A model generated the notes under the pieces. The model made no database searches. It worked only from the letters and a program-made list of their open reading frames with translations, and was not told where the DNA came from. A stretch of 64,000 nt of DNA from Bugula neritina (taxonomy: Eukaryota; Bryozoa; Gymnolaemata; Cheilostomatida; Bugulidae). This document shows, in pieces, positions 39,601 through 50,547 of the stretch (the stretch's first letter is position 1; each line of letters starts with the position of its first letter). The DNA lies in assembly GCA_964035545.1 (NCBI GenBank), contig OZ037767.1, forward strand, positions 1,678,680-1,742,679, read 5' to 3'. The position numbers were made by a program, and so were the translations under genes.

Positions 39601-40856
39601 AATTACGATAACAAAGTCTACAATTAATAACAATGTATCTATACAGACTATGTTTGGAGTTATCATTCCCTGCATTTCTTTAACTCGCCATTTGCTTATA
39701 CAGGGTTATAAACATATATGGCAGTGTGAGTTTTTCATTCATGATTTACAACTTTGACAATGCCAATCTACTAGCCAAAACCAAGATGCATGAAAACATT
39801 ACAAAATCAATTGCCCAATAAAATTGTGTAATTAAGATTAAGCTCCGCCCAAAACATGCTGTGTTCCCCAGCCTTCCTGCTCATCTTATGCGATAGGTGT
39901 GAGACACATGCAGCACACTGATGTGTTGTAGTATAGATAAGCAGTAGGTAAAAAGCAAAACTCTTACAAATGTTCAACAAATTTCAACTACCACATAACA
40001 TACAGACTACAAGTATAGACAATAAAGGTACATAAACCATAGTATAGAGTTCTAGCACGCAGGTGAAGGTCAGGTAAAGGTGAAAGCTAGGAAATGTAAA
40101 TACACACCAAGTACGTTCCAGTTATCCCTAAAATAGTCTTTGCGTAAAACATACAGTTTTAGAACGAGTTCCAATATGTAGATTCCGAGAAAGACGCTAT
40201 CGATAACAGAGAAATACCAATCTGCAGATGAAAAGGGACAACATTCATTAGCTGTTGTAACAAAGTTTACAAAGTGCAGAGTCTGTTTTCAAGCAATGAA
40301 ATGCTTTTCATAGAACAATGAAAGTAATATATCGTATATTAATGTAGATGTAGGTACAAGAAATGTGTTATATCTGCACACAAAATACATGAAGTAGATT
40401 ATAAGCAAAATTACCCACTCACGTGATACTGTGTGTAAAAGTAAACAACAAACAAACCTGCACGAACTGCGACAGACTCGAACGTTTGCAACACAAGCAG
40501 TGCCGTGTTGATGATAATGATAGCAAAGATAAAGGTAGTGAAAGTGCGGGAATGAACAAATATGGACATGCAGGATTTAAAGCTGGCTTCATTCTTCACT
40601 TTCCGTATTGTGTCAGCCATGTCGATCTTTTTAGATTCGCTCAAACTGCAATTTCAACAAGAAACCAGTAACCATAGTAATTATGAAGAAATGTTGGCTA
40701 AGACTTTCGCAATAAACATTATTTACTGAATAATTATGGTGCCACGAACCGAGGATGATTTCGCACCAATATCGATGGTTTATCTTTAATAGTCGAGAGG
40801 GCTGTAGTAGATATGTCATCCTGATTGAAAGATTTAGAAGATCGCCTTCTTTCCAT
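30656..40856 (-). CDS. CATSPER1: CatSper1-like sperm cation channel subunit, complete, short N-terminus
   Basis: CatSper subunits form the alkalinisation-activated calcium channel of the sperm flagellum. Eleven exons on the - strand join in phase: 40856-40750, 40645-40458, 40221-40108, 39617-39467, 38766-38675, 32556-32407, 32182-32119, 31882-31773, 31293-31200, 30935-30821, 30682-30656, giving 403 residues. There is one six-helix domain. S4 has basic residues every third position (R169, K172, K175, R178, R181, R184, R187). The pore reads FTLFQLLTLDDW, with the CatSper TxDxW filter as TLDDW (251-255), the form I recall for CatSper1. S6 is YLIAYIVIEYLIFLNLFVAVLVD, followed by an acidic linker and a C-terminal coiled coil. 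An in-frame TAG precedes the start. Human CatSper1 has a long His-rich N-terminus that is absent here. Intron 5 holds the giant 15-bp array. CatSper1 is the best fit among subunits; a phylogeny would settle it. Confidence 0.87.
32185..32290. repeat. 16-bp repeat abutting the CatSper exon 7 acceptor
   Basis: On the coding (-) strand, units of GTAAGTAACTGTCACT run up to the acceptor CACTGCTACTGTTTGTAG, which looks like a final unit with GTAAGT changed to GTTTGTAG. Each upstream unit carries GTAAGT, a consensus donor hexamer, close to a 3' splice site. Confidence 0.85.
32712..38632. repeat. 5.9-kb array of a 15-bp unit in CatSper intron 5
   Basis: Nearly 400 tandem units of CACACATGAATATAG with variants TACACATGAATATAG, CACACATGAATGTAG, CATACATGAATATAG, an ATATATAG junction form and an AGTAGCCTACACATG form. 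It fills almost the whole intron and ends about 45 bases from the exon 5 donor. The motif CACAATGCATACATG recurs at about 32731, 34419, 35684, 36399, 37036 and 37751. This shows higher-order repeats of about 1265, 715, 637 and 715 bp. Because 15 is divisible by three, five of six frames are open over long distances; those reading frames are not genes. Confidence 0.97.
38912..39262. repeat. 12-bp AT-rich array in CatSper intron 4
   Basis: Tandem ATATACTATACA and ATATACTATATA units with a few ACAAATTACA interruptions, lying between exons 5 and 4. No resemblance to the flanking splice sites. Confidence 0.93.
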
Positions 40857-41916
40857 AAGATTATGGACAGTTGACTTGACCCTATATCTATATTCCTAGA
40901 AACGTAGTAGACCATAGAACAAACATGAAACATTATCTAGAAGAAAAAACTTCATGCTGTAACTAAAACCATTTTGGTACAAGAATCAAAATGAGATTAT
41001 CACCAACAAGTTTTTAGAAAGACAGATAGAAAGTTGAGTTTTTTAATAAGAAAATTTGATAATATTTACCTTATTAGCCTGATCCATGGTTGAATTACTT
41101 CATATACAAAAATAATGACTGATATTAAATTACAAACATAATTTTGACGAAACAATCTACGAACAGAATAATAAATTTCTTTGAGTTAAACACATTGTAA
41201 AGCTCAATGTCCAACGCAACGCCAAGATTTACAATTACTAACATAAAAAGGACTCTGAACTAATGAATGGATGAAATTGTAAACATCTTAAATGAGCAAA
41301 GAACAGATAATTCTAAAACCAATAGTTTGGACTATAAGTGATATTTCTTGTAAAATCCAGATCCGATTACTAATTTGGATGAGAAGCTATTTGGTATAAA
41401 AACGACAAAGCTGAACGCCGAGACTTATTCGTAATACACTAATAAAACTTTCTCTTAGTTTGATATTTTGGAACGAACATAAATTCACATGAATGATGAT
41501 GAAAAATTCAGCCAATGGTCAGGTGAGTTACTATCAACAAACTACTTGGTAGAATTCTCACCTTCATATGTGCCAAAACCATCCGTTTATTCATTAATTT
41601 AAAATAGGTTTTGCAGAAGTCAATTTTAGAAAATCACTGAGCAAATAGTAACCATAACTTGATTAAGATAGTGGTACATGTAATGATTACACACCCAGGT
41701 ATGCCTACAAAAAGCTACAAGGCAACAGAGACGTAAATAAAAAAATAAAATTTATTTTTAAAATGTAAGGGAAACAAAATTAACCTATCAGCTTACATAA
41801 TGCTTAAAACATATTTATCGAAAATAAAATATAAGAAAATGTGATGCACTGCAATTCTATTAGCTTTCAAGAGTTCAAAGACTAAGTGTTGTTAGCTTTG
41901 GGTTGAATTTTCCTAT
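40857..41916. other. CATSPER1-DNAJC4 intergenic region
   Basis: The CatSper promoter must lie here (transcription runs leftwards), with the DNAJC4 3' end to its right. TTTATT at 41751-41756 is AATAAA on the - strand, 160 bases after the DNAJC4 stop, and is a good candidate poly(A) signal. Nothing else is recognised. Confidence 0.5.
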
Positions 41917-43465
41917 TCACTTGCTGATAGAAGCTTTATCTATAAGAGACTCCTTATCACAGTCAGCTAGTTTCTCCTGTTCTTTGTCTTTTTCCTGAGC
42001 TAGTTGATACTGAACAATTTGCATCTGAAGCCTCGTGCGACCTCGTAATGCTTGTGTTCGTAAGTTTTCTAAGGCACTTTGGCCTTCCTGATTAATCGTT
42101 TCCTCTTTATCAAATCTCTTTTTTGCGTACAACCTGGTTAATAAAATCATTACATGCCAACAGAAAATTGGTATTCCTAGAACATTACAAACTGTAACCA
42201 CATTTAGTAAATCTCACTCACTTGACGAGAGAAAGCTGAACAATTCCACCGACAAGAGCAAAGAGTAGAATGAAGATTACTATTTGACCGTTTGAGAATA
42301 TGTTGATACGCGGAGGACTTTTATCATCTTTCGGTTCAGTGTATATGGTGCCATCTCTGTAGTAGGGTGAGAGAAAGTCCTCAAATGGCGGTCTTCAAGA
42401 AATAAAGTAAGACTTTTTGAGACTTCAGAAAGGCAAAACTAAGCAATTCAATCGTTGAAAGTTAAATACTTTTGTTCAGTTCTAATCTTCCTACTGTCTG
42501 TAATAACATGTCTAATCGCACTCATCTTATTAGTTACTCACATATATTTGGCCAATCAAAATTGCTTTTACTAATTACTCACATGTACCTGTTTAATCAC
42601 AAACCCCTTACTAGTTACTTACATGTTCTTGGTTTGACGTAGTAAATTATAATCATATTCAACTTTTTTCTTCTCATCACTCAAGACATCATAGGCTTGG
42701 CGTATCTCGTGAAACTTATCATTGTCACTCGCTTTGTCACCCTTTCTCGTGTCGGGGTGATACTGGAAACACAAAACACAACTAAGTTCACTAAACTTGA
42801 GTTCCTAAGCTAAAAACACGTTTCCAGCTTCACGCTAAGATGGCTTAAAGTTACATCACCCTGAAGTCTTCAATAACCAGCGTTACCGGATATTTAAATC
42901 TCAGCAAAAGCCTCAGAAATCAGTGCAAGTGGTTTTGAAGTTTAACTGCTGATTATGATGGTGATTTAACAACGAAAATTTGTGAAAATATATACATTGT
43001 TCACCTGTTTACACTAAATCACATGACCACACTAGATCACATGACCACACTAGAACACATGATCACACAGAGTAAATTACCTGTTTGGTGAGTTGGAGAA
43101 ATGCAGAGCGAATTTCTTGCTTAGTTGCTGTTGCAGGCAAACCCAACACCTCGTAATGTGTAAACAGCTTTTTATCCGACGAGTAAAGTCTACGTGATTT
43201 GAACAACAAAATAAACAAGTTATTAAACTAAAGTAAAGCACAAACTTTACAATACATTGCCTGCCATTTACCTACAGTTTACATGATAAGTATATATGTA
43301 TTTGTTGCAGAATTTAGATGAGTGTATATTTATCTGCTGCAGATTTCAGATGGGTATATATGTATATATCAGACCTGAGCAACAACAGAAGTGTAAGAAA
43401 TCTTACCTGCAGCAACATTCTAGATGGCGATACGCTATAAAGGGTCGACTGATTATTCGTAACAT
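41917..43465 (-). CDS. DNAJC4: DNAJC4-like membrane J-domain protein, complete
   Basis: J-domains recruit Hsp70 and stimulate its ATPase. Five exons on the - strand join in phase: 43465-43407, 43189-43081, 42762-42623, 42392-42222, 42133-41917, giving 231 residues (human DNAJC4 about 241). The N-terminus MLRIISRPFIAYRHL is basic with no acidic residue before position 16 and runs into RLYSS, a pattern like mitochondrial presequences with an R-x-Y|S cleavage site. The J-domain spans about residues 31-94, with HYEVLGLPATATKQEIRSAF, the essential HPD at 58-60, and QAYDVLSDEKKKVEYD. One membrane segment follows (about 139-157), then a charged, helical tail. The order J-domain, membrane segment, charged helix and the overall length fit DNAJC4. 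Mitochondrial location is an inference from the N-terminus. Another small membrane J-protein is the main alternative. Confidence 0.85.
43005..43070. repeat. 19-bp repeat, three copies, in DNAJC4 intron 2
   Basis: ATCACATGACCACACTAGA repeated three times, beginning about 10 bases downstream of the exon 2 donor on the coding strand. Confidence 0.85.
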
Positions 43466-45435
43466 CTTAGACAACTCATGCCAAATTCTTAACTGGACTG
43501 TTTTAAACGAGAAAATAATTCAATGTAATTTATAACAAAACTACAGCACAAGTAGAGGATTTGTTTATATTCTGAAAAAATATTTTATAATATTCTAAAA
43601 AATTTCAAGACTAAAAATGAACCCAAATTAAATCTAAACTATAAACATAAAAATAAATAGGGTTGTTACAAGATATGCCACGAATGCAATAAAGCATCTA
43701 TAAAGTAATAAACAACAGCTAAAAATTTACATCAACAATAAAAATATCAACAAGTCAGACACATGCACTAAAAATCAGAACTATTCCGAATAGTATTCAC
43801 ATAACCATAATGATAATCCATAACTGTAAGTATAGCTAGGACTCAGGGATAAACTTAGATTTATGCTCAAAATCAAGTTTATTTTTATTTGAAATATAAA
43901 TGTTAAAGACTAAGTTACTATATAATAATATATATATTATCATTATGTATGTGAGTGGTAACTAAGTATTCAACTCAGTCTAAGTCTTAGAGTTCGATAA
44001 TCATAATGATAATGATGATCATGATGACTAGACTTACTTTTAGTATTATTGCAAATTAAACGTAAAGTCAAATAAACATTAATTCATTTACGTTATTTGT
44101 CACCACCAATGTGATTGCTACTATACTAGGGTAACTATTATTGTAATAATTATGATGATCTATAATGTAAATTAACTTAAATCAGTCTGAGCCTACCACT
44201 ACTGTCTACTACTACTGCTAGTACTACAGTAATATTTGTTTATTTCGAACTTACGTAAACGGTGTCGCTATAATTAGTTCTCGAGCTATGCAATGATCGA
44301 AGCAATTAAAAGCTTGTATTTAAGACCCGATAATTAATTGCGTTTTTGCTTTGAAACGTAAGCATATATATTTAGCTACTCAAGTTCAACCAGATTGCTC
44401 TTATTTCCTGTGACTGCTTTGCTGTCAACTCCCAAGGCCTATCTATGCCTATGAGTATGGGTTATGAGTTAAACCAATATTTATAAACTTAATACTATAT
44501 GCTAGTTAAATTTTAATATCAGGTCAACTTCAAACTTATTGCGAATTACTTCATGATTTATTAACCTGTCTATAAATTGCGCTCAATTGAAAATAGCGGT
44601 GTTGAACTTAAACTTAAAGTTGAAGTATCGAGACAAAACTTAGCAAAGCTTCAACTTGAAGTTTAAAAATAGCTTAGCCTTTTGCATTACTTTGACTTTA
44701 GATTTAAATTTAAATTTACGCCTCAATCTTAACATTGTTTTTTTTCAGTTTGAATCTGAGTTTTCAATAGTAATAATAATGGTATTTTTTGCAAATGTAA
44801 CTAAATTCTAAAATGAATATCAACATAGTAGTAGTTATCTACGATTAGTACTAATAGTACTAGTCGGAGTTGAAATAAAATTAATTATCAAGTAAAAAAA
44901 CTTGAAAAATTATTATCAAATTTAAAATAAAGCTAGTAAGCAATACTAATTATACTTGTGAAGTTATATTAATACTAAATAATTAATTTATATGACTTAC
45001 AGGGCTTCAGATATTGCATGAAATATCTACAATCAGTACAATGCAAATTGATGGTTATAATTTTAAGTTTAATTTTTTGAGAATAATATTTACAGCTTAG
45101 TATTTTTGTATACAAACAATGCACAATCAAGGATAGAATGACACCATTTTTATTGTAGTAATTATGTGCTGCCATGATACCTTAAATTTTGTTTTTGTAT
45201 TTTAAGTTCAAGTTGGTGTACTGAATAAAAACAACAAAAGTTATAAATGACTTGTCATTTGAAGTTTTCAAAACTATAAGTATATTAATTTACCATTGTA
45301 ATAAAACCATACTATTTTTGTTGTCTCAAGTATTACTGCTGCCCTATGGTCACGTTCATGTTTTCCAACATATTTTCACTTACTCACAGTAATAGTTGTT
45401 ATCTGCAGTTCATCTAATGATATGTTTCAGGTCAA
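43466..45435. other. Divergent DNAJC4-MLYCD intergenic region, about 2 kb
   Basis: Both genes start outward from this interval, so it should hold two promoters. It is strongly AT-rich with no recognisable exon, RNA gene or tandem array. Confidence 0.5.
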
Positions 45436-48400
45436 ATGCCTAGCATGAGGTTATTCCCACATGTGGTGTTATCCTTTCGTCCAATTATGTCTCAATCGCG
45501 TCTCAAGATTTTACAGAGCCACTTGTGTTGCACAGCCCCAGCTCTGCGAGTATCTCCAGCCTCAAGATTTTCTAGCAGCAAAGCATTAAAACAAAACTCC
45601 TCCAACAGTGTGACAGAAACGATATCGATTGTGAATTCTATAGTCAATACTGGTGACATCAGACCCGCTGAAAACAATGCATCTTTCATCATGAGAAATT
45701 ACAGCAGCTTTTCAGACGAGGATAAAGCTGCCTTCTTGACCCAGTTAGCTTCAGACTATCACTGTCAGCAAAGCAGCTTGTTGCGCAGTTTGTCATCTCT
45801 GAGTTTGGGAGAGTCTACGGCAGTAGGTTATAGGCAGCAGCAGAAACTGAGAGAAAACTTGACCCCCGCGTATGAACTGCTGTTTAGAGAGATTGGCGCT
45901 TCTGCCGGAGGAGTTAAGTTTCTGGTTGACCTTAGACACGACCTCATCAAGTTGTCCCGTGGCGCTGCCAATAGTGAGAAGTTGGCATCTCTTCAAGCAA
46001 TGAATCATAACTTGAAAGAGGTGAAGGGTCAAACGTTTATTTTTATTTTATATTTAGGCTCACTATTTTTAATGAAAATGGGGCACATCAATACAAATAA
46101 TGAACTATTTGAAAATAAAATCGTTGTAGTTTAAATATTAAATACTTGCAGAAAAGTTTTTATTCAGCTAGAAAAGTCAAGCACTACCATATGACATAGT
46201 CTGCACATGGATATAACCACTTGCTCTGGCATGTCATTTATTTATAGCTATTATCATTGTGGTTTGGAGTTGGCTTCCTATCACTAGAAAGAATTACGTG
46301 GAAATCACCCTGTGATCTGCTAGAGAAGGTGGCTGGGTATGAGGGGGTCCACCCTGTACGCAATGTTTCAGACCTAAGACTAAGAGTTGGGGCTTACAGG
46401 AGATGCTACGCTTTCATACATCCGAGGTGAGGTTAGCCATCATCTAACAGCTGAAGTATGGATCCAGTATCTTGTATCGAAGTCAAAAACTGATGCGTTG
46501 AATATTTAATTACTGTGCAATGTATTTTTATATTAATTCAATAAAACTAGAAGTACCATGAAACCTTCCTGTCTCTCCCACAAGAGAGTGTCATTGAATA
46601 TGTTGCGAGTTGAATTGGCATCATCTTAGGGTTCAGTTAAGATTATTAATTTGTTTTGCTAATTTAAAAAAGTCACAGGTCAAGTTACTGTCTAAAGCTA
46701 TTAGATTTTATCTTCCTCTAGCAAGATGATGACTCAGTGAATGTAAAGTGAGTTTACTCTGCTTCCATTAAGATATCTTATTCTACGCACCAACACGTAT
46801 ATCTTTGGATTTATCTTCTCTATTTGATTATTTACTCATTTTTGTTTACTAATTGCTATTGGCTCTTTAAAATTACTACATAGCAACAACTTTTACATTT
46901 TTTGCTTAGAAATTTTGCCAATTGCTTTTCATGTTGTGAAATTTTGCCAATTGACAAATATGTCACAGAATGTTTCCGATTGTCGGCCATGTTGTAGCAT
47001 GCCCCGGGAGCCGGTTGTCATACTGCACGTCGCACTGACAGATGGGATAGCCAGCAATATACAAGCCATCGTGCCTCACCCCACTCTGTCTAATCAGTCT
47101 GATTTCAAACTGACTCAACACTCTGAAGAAGAAGCTTCTACATTCAACAGCGCCGTGTTCTATTCCATCACCTCTACACAGCCCGGACTGAAAGGTACAC
47201 AAACATTCAGTGCTCTGTGACAGCTTCATCATATTTTAGAGTTGTAGTTTAAGTTGATTTTTTGTTTTATAAAATCTCCAACACCTTATAATTGAAATAG
47301 ACAGCATTAATCTCAGTTTAAAATTTAAGTCATCCATTATAAAACTATTATATCATTGTACGATAAAGTCCAATTTGCAGGTATCTCAGTGGATAACTTA
47401 GTTTCTATCTGTAATATACTTGATGTATCTTTATATTTGAGAGTGATAGTTTGGGTACATCCTGATAGCATAGTCGGTATTAGGCATGTAAACTTCCAGA
47501 ATTCCTATCAAAAAATCTAGAATATAATGAAATACTAGTCAATAATGTTTTCTCTCCCATATTTCACCATACAGGGATAGATCTTGGCAACTACCTTATC
47601 AAGTCTGTTGTAAAACAACTGCAGTCTGAGTTCCCGCATCTCACGCAGTTTTCTAGTCTCTCGCCGATACCGGGCTTCCGCGATTGGCTCTTCACTGAGA
47701 TTAATCAGCAGATGGGTGGAGCTAAGCAAGAGCCACTGTTGAGTGATAATCAGATGCAAAGACTATCAACTGTACTTCAGTGTCAGGTATGAGTCATACT
47801 TCAGTGTCAGGTATGAGTCATACTCTAGTGTCAGGTATGAGTCATACTATAGTGTCAGGTATGAGTCATACTCTAGTGTCAGGTATGAGTCATACTCTAG
47901 TGTCAGGTATGAGTCATACTATAGTGTCAGGTGTGAGTCATACTCTAATGTCAGGTGTGAGTCATACTATAGTGTCAGGTATGAGTCATACTCTAGTGTC
48001 AGGTATGAGTCATACTCTAGTGTCAGGTATGAATCATACTTTAGTGTCAGGTATGAGTCATACTCTAGTGTCAGGTGTAAGTCATACAATTTGGAGTTGT
48101 CTTTTCAGTTATTCATAACCCTTTGGAATGTCTTGCATTACATTTACTATTTAAGCTACTTACTTGATAGTATTGTAGCATTATATCTCTAATTTACCTC
48201 ATAGTGTTATATTATTTGTAATGTTATATTTCTTTATTGTACTGCGTTATTGTTAAACATCTTGTGTTACACTTATAATACACTTATTTCTTATATGAGT
48301 AGTATATTGTACTATTTTAGGCTGAAAAGAAAATTATTTTGTCTAAATTCAAAAAGTTGCTGCAAGACGGGACCTGGTGTAAGAACACTGATGTTACCTC

Positions 48401-49096
48401 CGGTATCAAAGATATACTAATGTACCTGTGTGCCAGGTAGTTATCCTCCCCTGTGTATTTCTACTTACTCCATCATAATACTTACTTGCATGTCTGTTAG
48501 ATGCCGTACTTACTTTTGCATATTTATTTACAGTCATCTTGAAAAAGCTTGACTTTGTTCCGGGCCATCTCTACTTGCAATTTATTTGAAATAATGGAAT
48601 AAACATTCATTTAGTGCATCGAATCATCTCAATGAATATTTTTATTAGTTGCAGTCTATAATATTTATTATGAATAACCACAATCTGCTGCAGATATCTA
48701 TACTCATAATCTGCTGCAGATATCTATACTCAATATCTGCTGCAGATATCTATACTCATAATCTGCTGCAGATATCTATACTTATAATCTGCTGCAGATA
48801 TCTATACTCATAATCTGCTGCAGATATCTATACTCATAATCTGCTGCAGATATCTATACTTGGAGAAGCACCGAAACTATGCCCTAAATCCTGTAGCGAA
48901 TTTCCACCTGAGGAATGGGGCTACCCTGTGGCGTATCAACTGGCTGGCTAACTCCACGGCTAAAGGTTTGAGTGAGAGTTGTGGTCTCATGGTGAATTAC
49001 CGATACTACCTCGATAAGACGCTGACCAATAGTCAGCAGTACAACGCCGAGCACATCATTGACGTCAGCCCACAGGTCACCGACCTACTAAACTGA
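45436..49096 (+). CDS. MLYCD: Malonyl-CoA decarboxylase, complete
   Basis: MLYCD converts malonyl-CoA to acetyl-CoA and CO2, relieving inhibition of fatty-acid import and clearing malonyl-CoA in mitochondria. Six exons join in phase: 45436-46020, 46248-46426, 46998-47194, 47575-47786, 48321-48436, 48850-49096, giving 511 residues (human 493). The first 50 residues are rich in R, S and hydrophobics with no acidic residue, ending SRFSSSK, and look like a mitochondrial presequence. The helical domain (FSDEDKAAFLTQLASDY, GGVKFLVDLRHDL) is followed by the catalytic GNAT-like domain: EPVVILHVALTDGIASNIQ, FSSLSPIPGF (catalytic Ser region, about 346-355) and LNPVANFHLRNGATLWRINW with the catalytic His at 449. 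The human C-terminal SKL peroxisome signal is missing; this protein ends TDLLN. An in-frame TGA lies upstream of the start. Introns 4 and 5 carry arrays built on their own splice sites. Confidence 0.96.
47787..48085. repeat. 24-bp minisatellite made of the MLYCD exon 4 donor
   Basis: The exon 4 end and its donor (AGTGTCAG before GTATGAGTCATACT) are followed by 12 further copies at exact 24-bp spacing, so 13 candidate donors end at 47786, 47810 and so on to 48074. Most copies keep GTATGAG or GTGTGAG, both good donor sequences. Only the first gives an open frame, because the first unit reads GTA TGA in the exon frame. Confidence 0.95.
48682..48860. repeat. 26-bp minisatellite made of the MLYCD exon 6 acceptor
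   Basis: Seven copies of CTGCTGCAG followed by ATATCTATACT, with AG ends at 48693, 48719, 48745, 48771, 48797, 48823 and 48849, exactly 26 bp apart. The last is the true acceptor. The exonic part encodes the conserved RYLY before EKHR, so the exon is the source and the intron copies are derived. Upstream acceptors would read into TCA TAA or TTA TAA. Confidence 0.95.
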
Positions 49097-50547
49097 TCTT
49101 TCAAAGTAACCTTTGGGTGATGTTATTGTCAACTGAAGGTCATTGTTTTGCTCTTTTCTTGCGCACAATCAGTCACCAGTAATTTTTACTGCATTATAGT
49201 TATATTTTAGATCAATAGTTAGGATTTTGTAGATTGATTTCTCCTAACTTATCCTTAAATTTTAAAGAAATATATAATATTTTTGTAAGCAATTATTGTG
49301 TCATTAAATGTAAATTACCTGTTTGGAATCAATTTCATTAATCACAGGTAATTATTCTGGAGTTTTAATGCCATTAGTCAATAAACTCTAGTCTGTTTGT
49401 TTCAAAATAATTATTGCTTCTATTTATAATATATTCAGTTTTGAATATATGTAATTTTGCAACCAAGTTTATTTTTTATTTTTCACATTAGCTTTCCTTC
49501 GTGAACTGTTGTATTGGCAAGTCCTGATTATAAAAATAAGAAGTTCCGCAACACATTCCTATTGGCCTGTTTATTGCGTGCTAATTTAGTAATAATAATT
49601 CAAGTAATTGGATAGTTACTGTTTAGTAGATTGTGACCTAGATACTACCCCTTCAGTATGCTTAGAGTTACCCACGCATTACGAATTAAGTTGGAATAAC
49701 ATTTGATGAAAACATTTTCATCAAGAAGTTCTAAGTCTGTTGCACTTTTTGTCTTACGAGTATGAGATATCCCACAATTATTTTCATACACTGCCGTTTC
49801 TGCTATTCCTTTGAGAGCAATAAAATGTTCGTGACCTTTTAAACTCACTTTCTGATGATTCAATCTGCCTATACATTGCTAACTGCGTTCTTGGGTGACG
49901 TGAATATTAGTTTATTATGAGGAGGTTACGCCTCCAGCTAGTCTTGTCAGTCTCAACTTTTAAAATTGATCTTGTTTAATCTACGATTTTTTAAGATATT
50001 TAATAGAAGTTGTATACTGAAAATTACATAACTTTTGAATCAGTAGAGGTTGTATTACAGTTATCATTCTTTTACTTTTACTTGGTTAGAACGCATATGG
50101 TGCTCTGAAGTTTGCATTTCATGGGTTCTGCTAATTAAACAAAACAACTTGCAATAAGTTTTACTTCATAACCAACTGTTTGCTTGTTTGTTTGCAAAGG
50201 ACAACAAATGTCTGGTAATGAATGTAAATGGTTTTTATTGCATGGTTTAAAAACTAGTATAAAAATATAAATAAATAAGAAGAATTTACAGATATTAATG
50301 CTACTGATATACAGTCATGGGAATTCTTTGTACAACTTGTATGTACTTATTGTATACTTGATTGTATACCACACATTCTTGTATTTGTATATTCAAAATA
50401 TAGCAATCGTAATATTACTACCTAATTTAAAAAAATAATGTTATAATGAGTTTGGGTTTGTCCTAAAACTAGATAATGAGTAGAAAATCTAAATAAATAA
50501 ATGCTATATTTTGATATGTACCACTGAAGAGTTGTCTTACTTTGCTG
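49097..50547. other. Convergent 3' ends of MLYCD and the EAG channel gene
   Basis: No gene is recognised. TTTATT at 50234-50239 (AATAAA on the - strand) is a candidate poly(A) signal for the channel gene, about 310 bases after its stop. Confidence 0.45.
49380..49385 (+). promoter_or_regulatory. Candidate poly(A) signal of MLYCD
   Basis: AATAAA 284 bases after the stop codon, followed by CTCTAGTCTGTTTGTTT, a GT-rich downstream context. Confidence 0.5.

Noticed and set aside
40631-40933. 100-codon - frame overlapping the CatSper N-terminus
   Set aside because: It is a shadow frame. The frame beginning at 40856 joins in phase to exon 2 and is the one supported.
47743-48192. 149-codon + frame encoding RYESYSSV repeats
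   Set aside because: It is the 24-bp donor array of MLYCD intron 4 read in a frame different from exon 4, where the first unit gives TGA.
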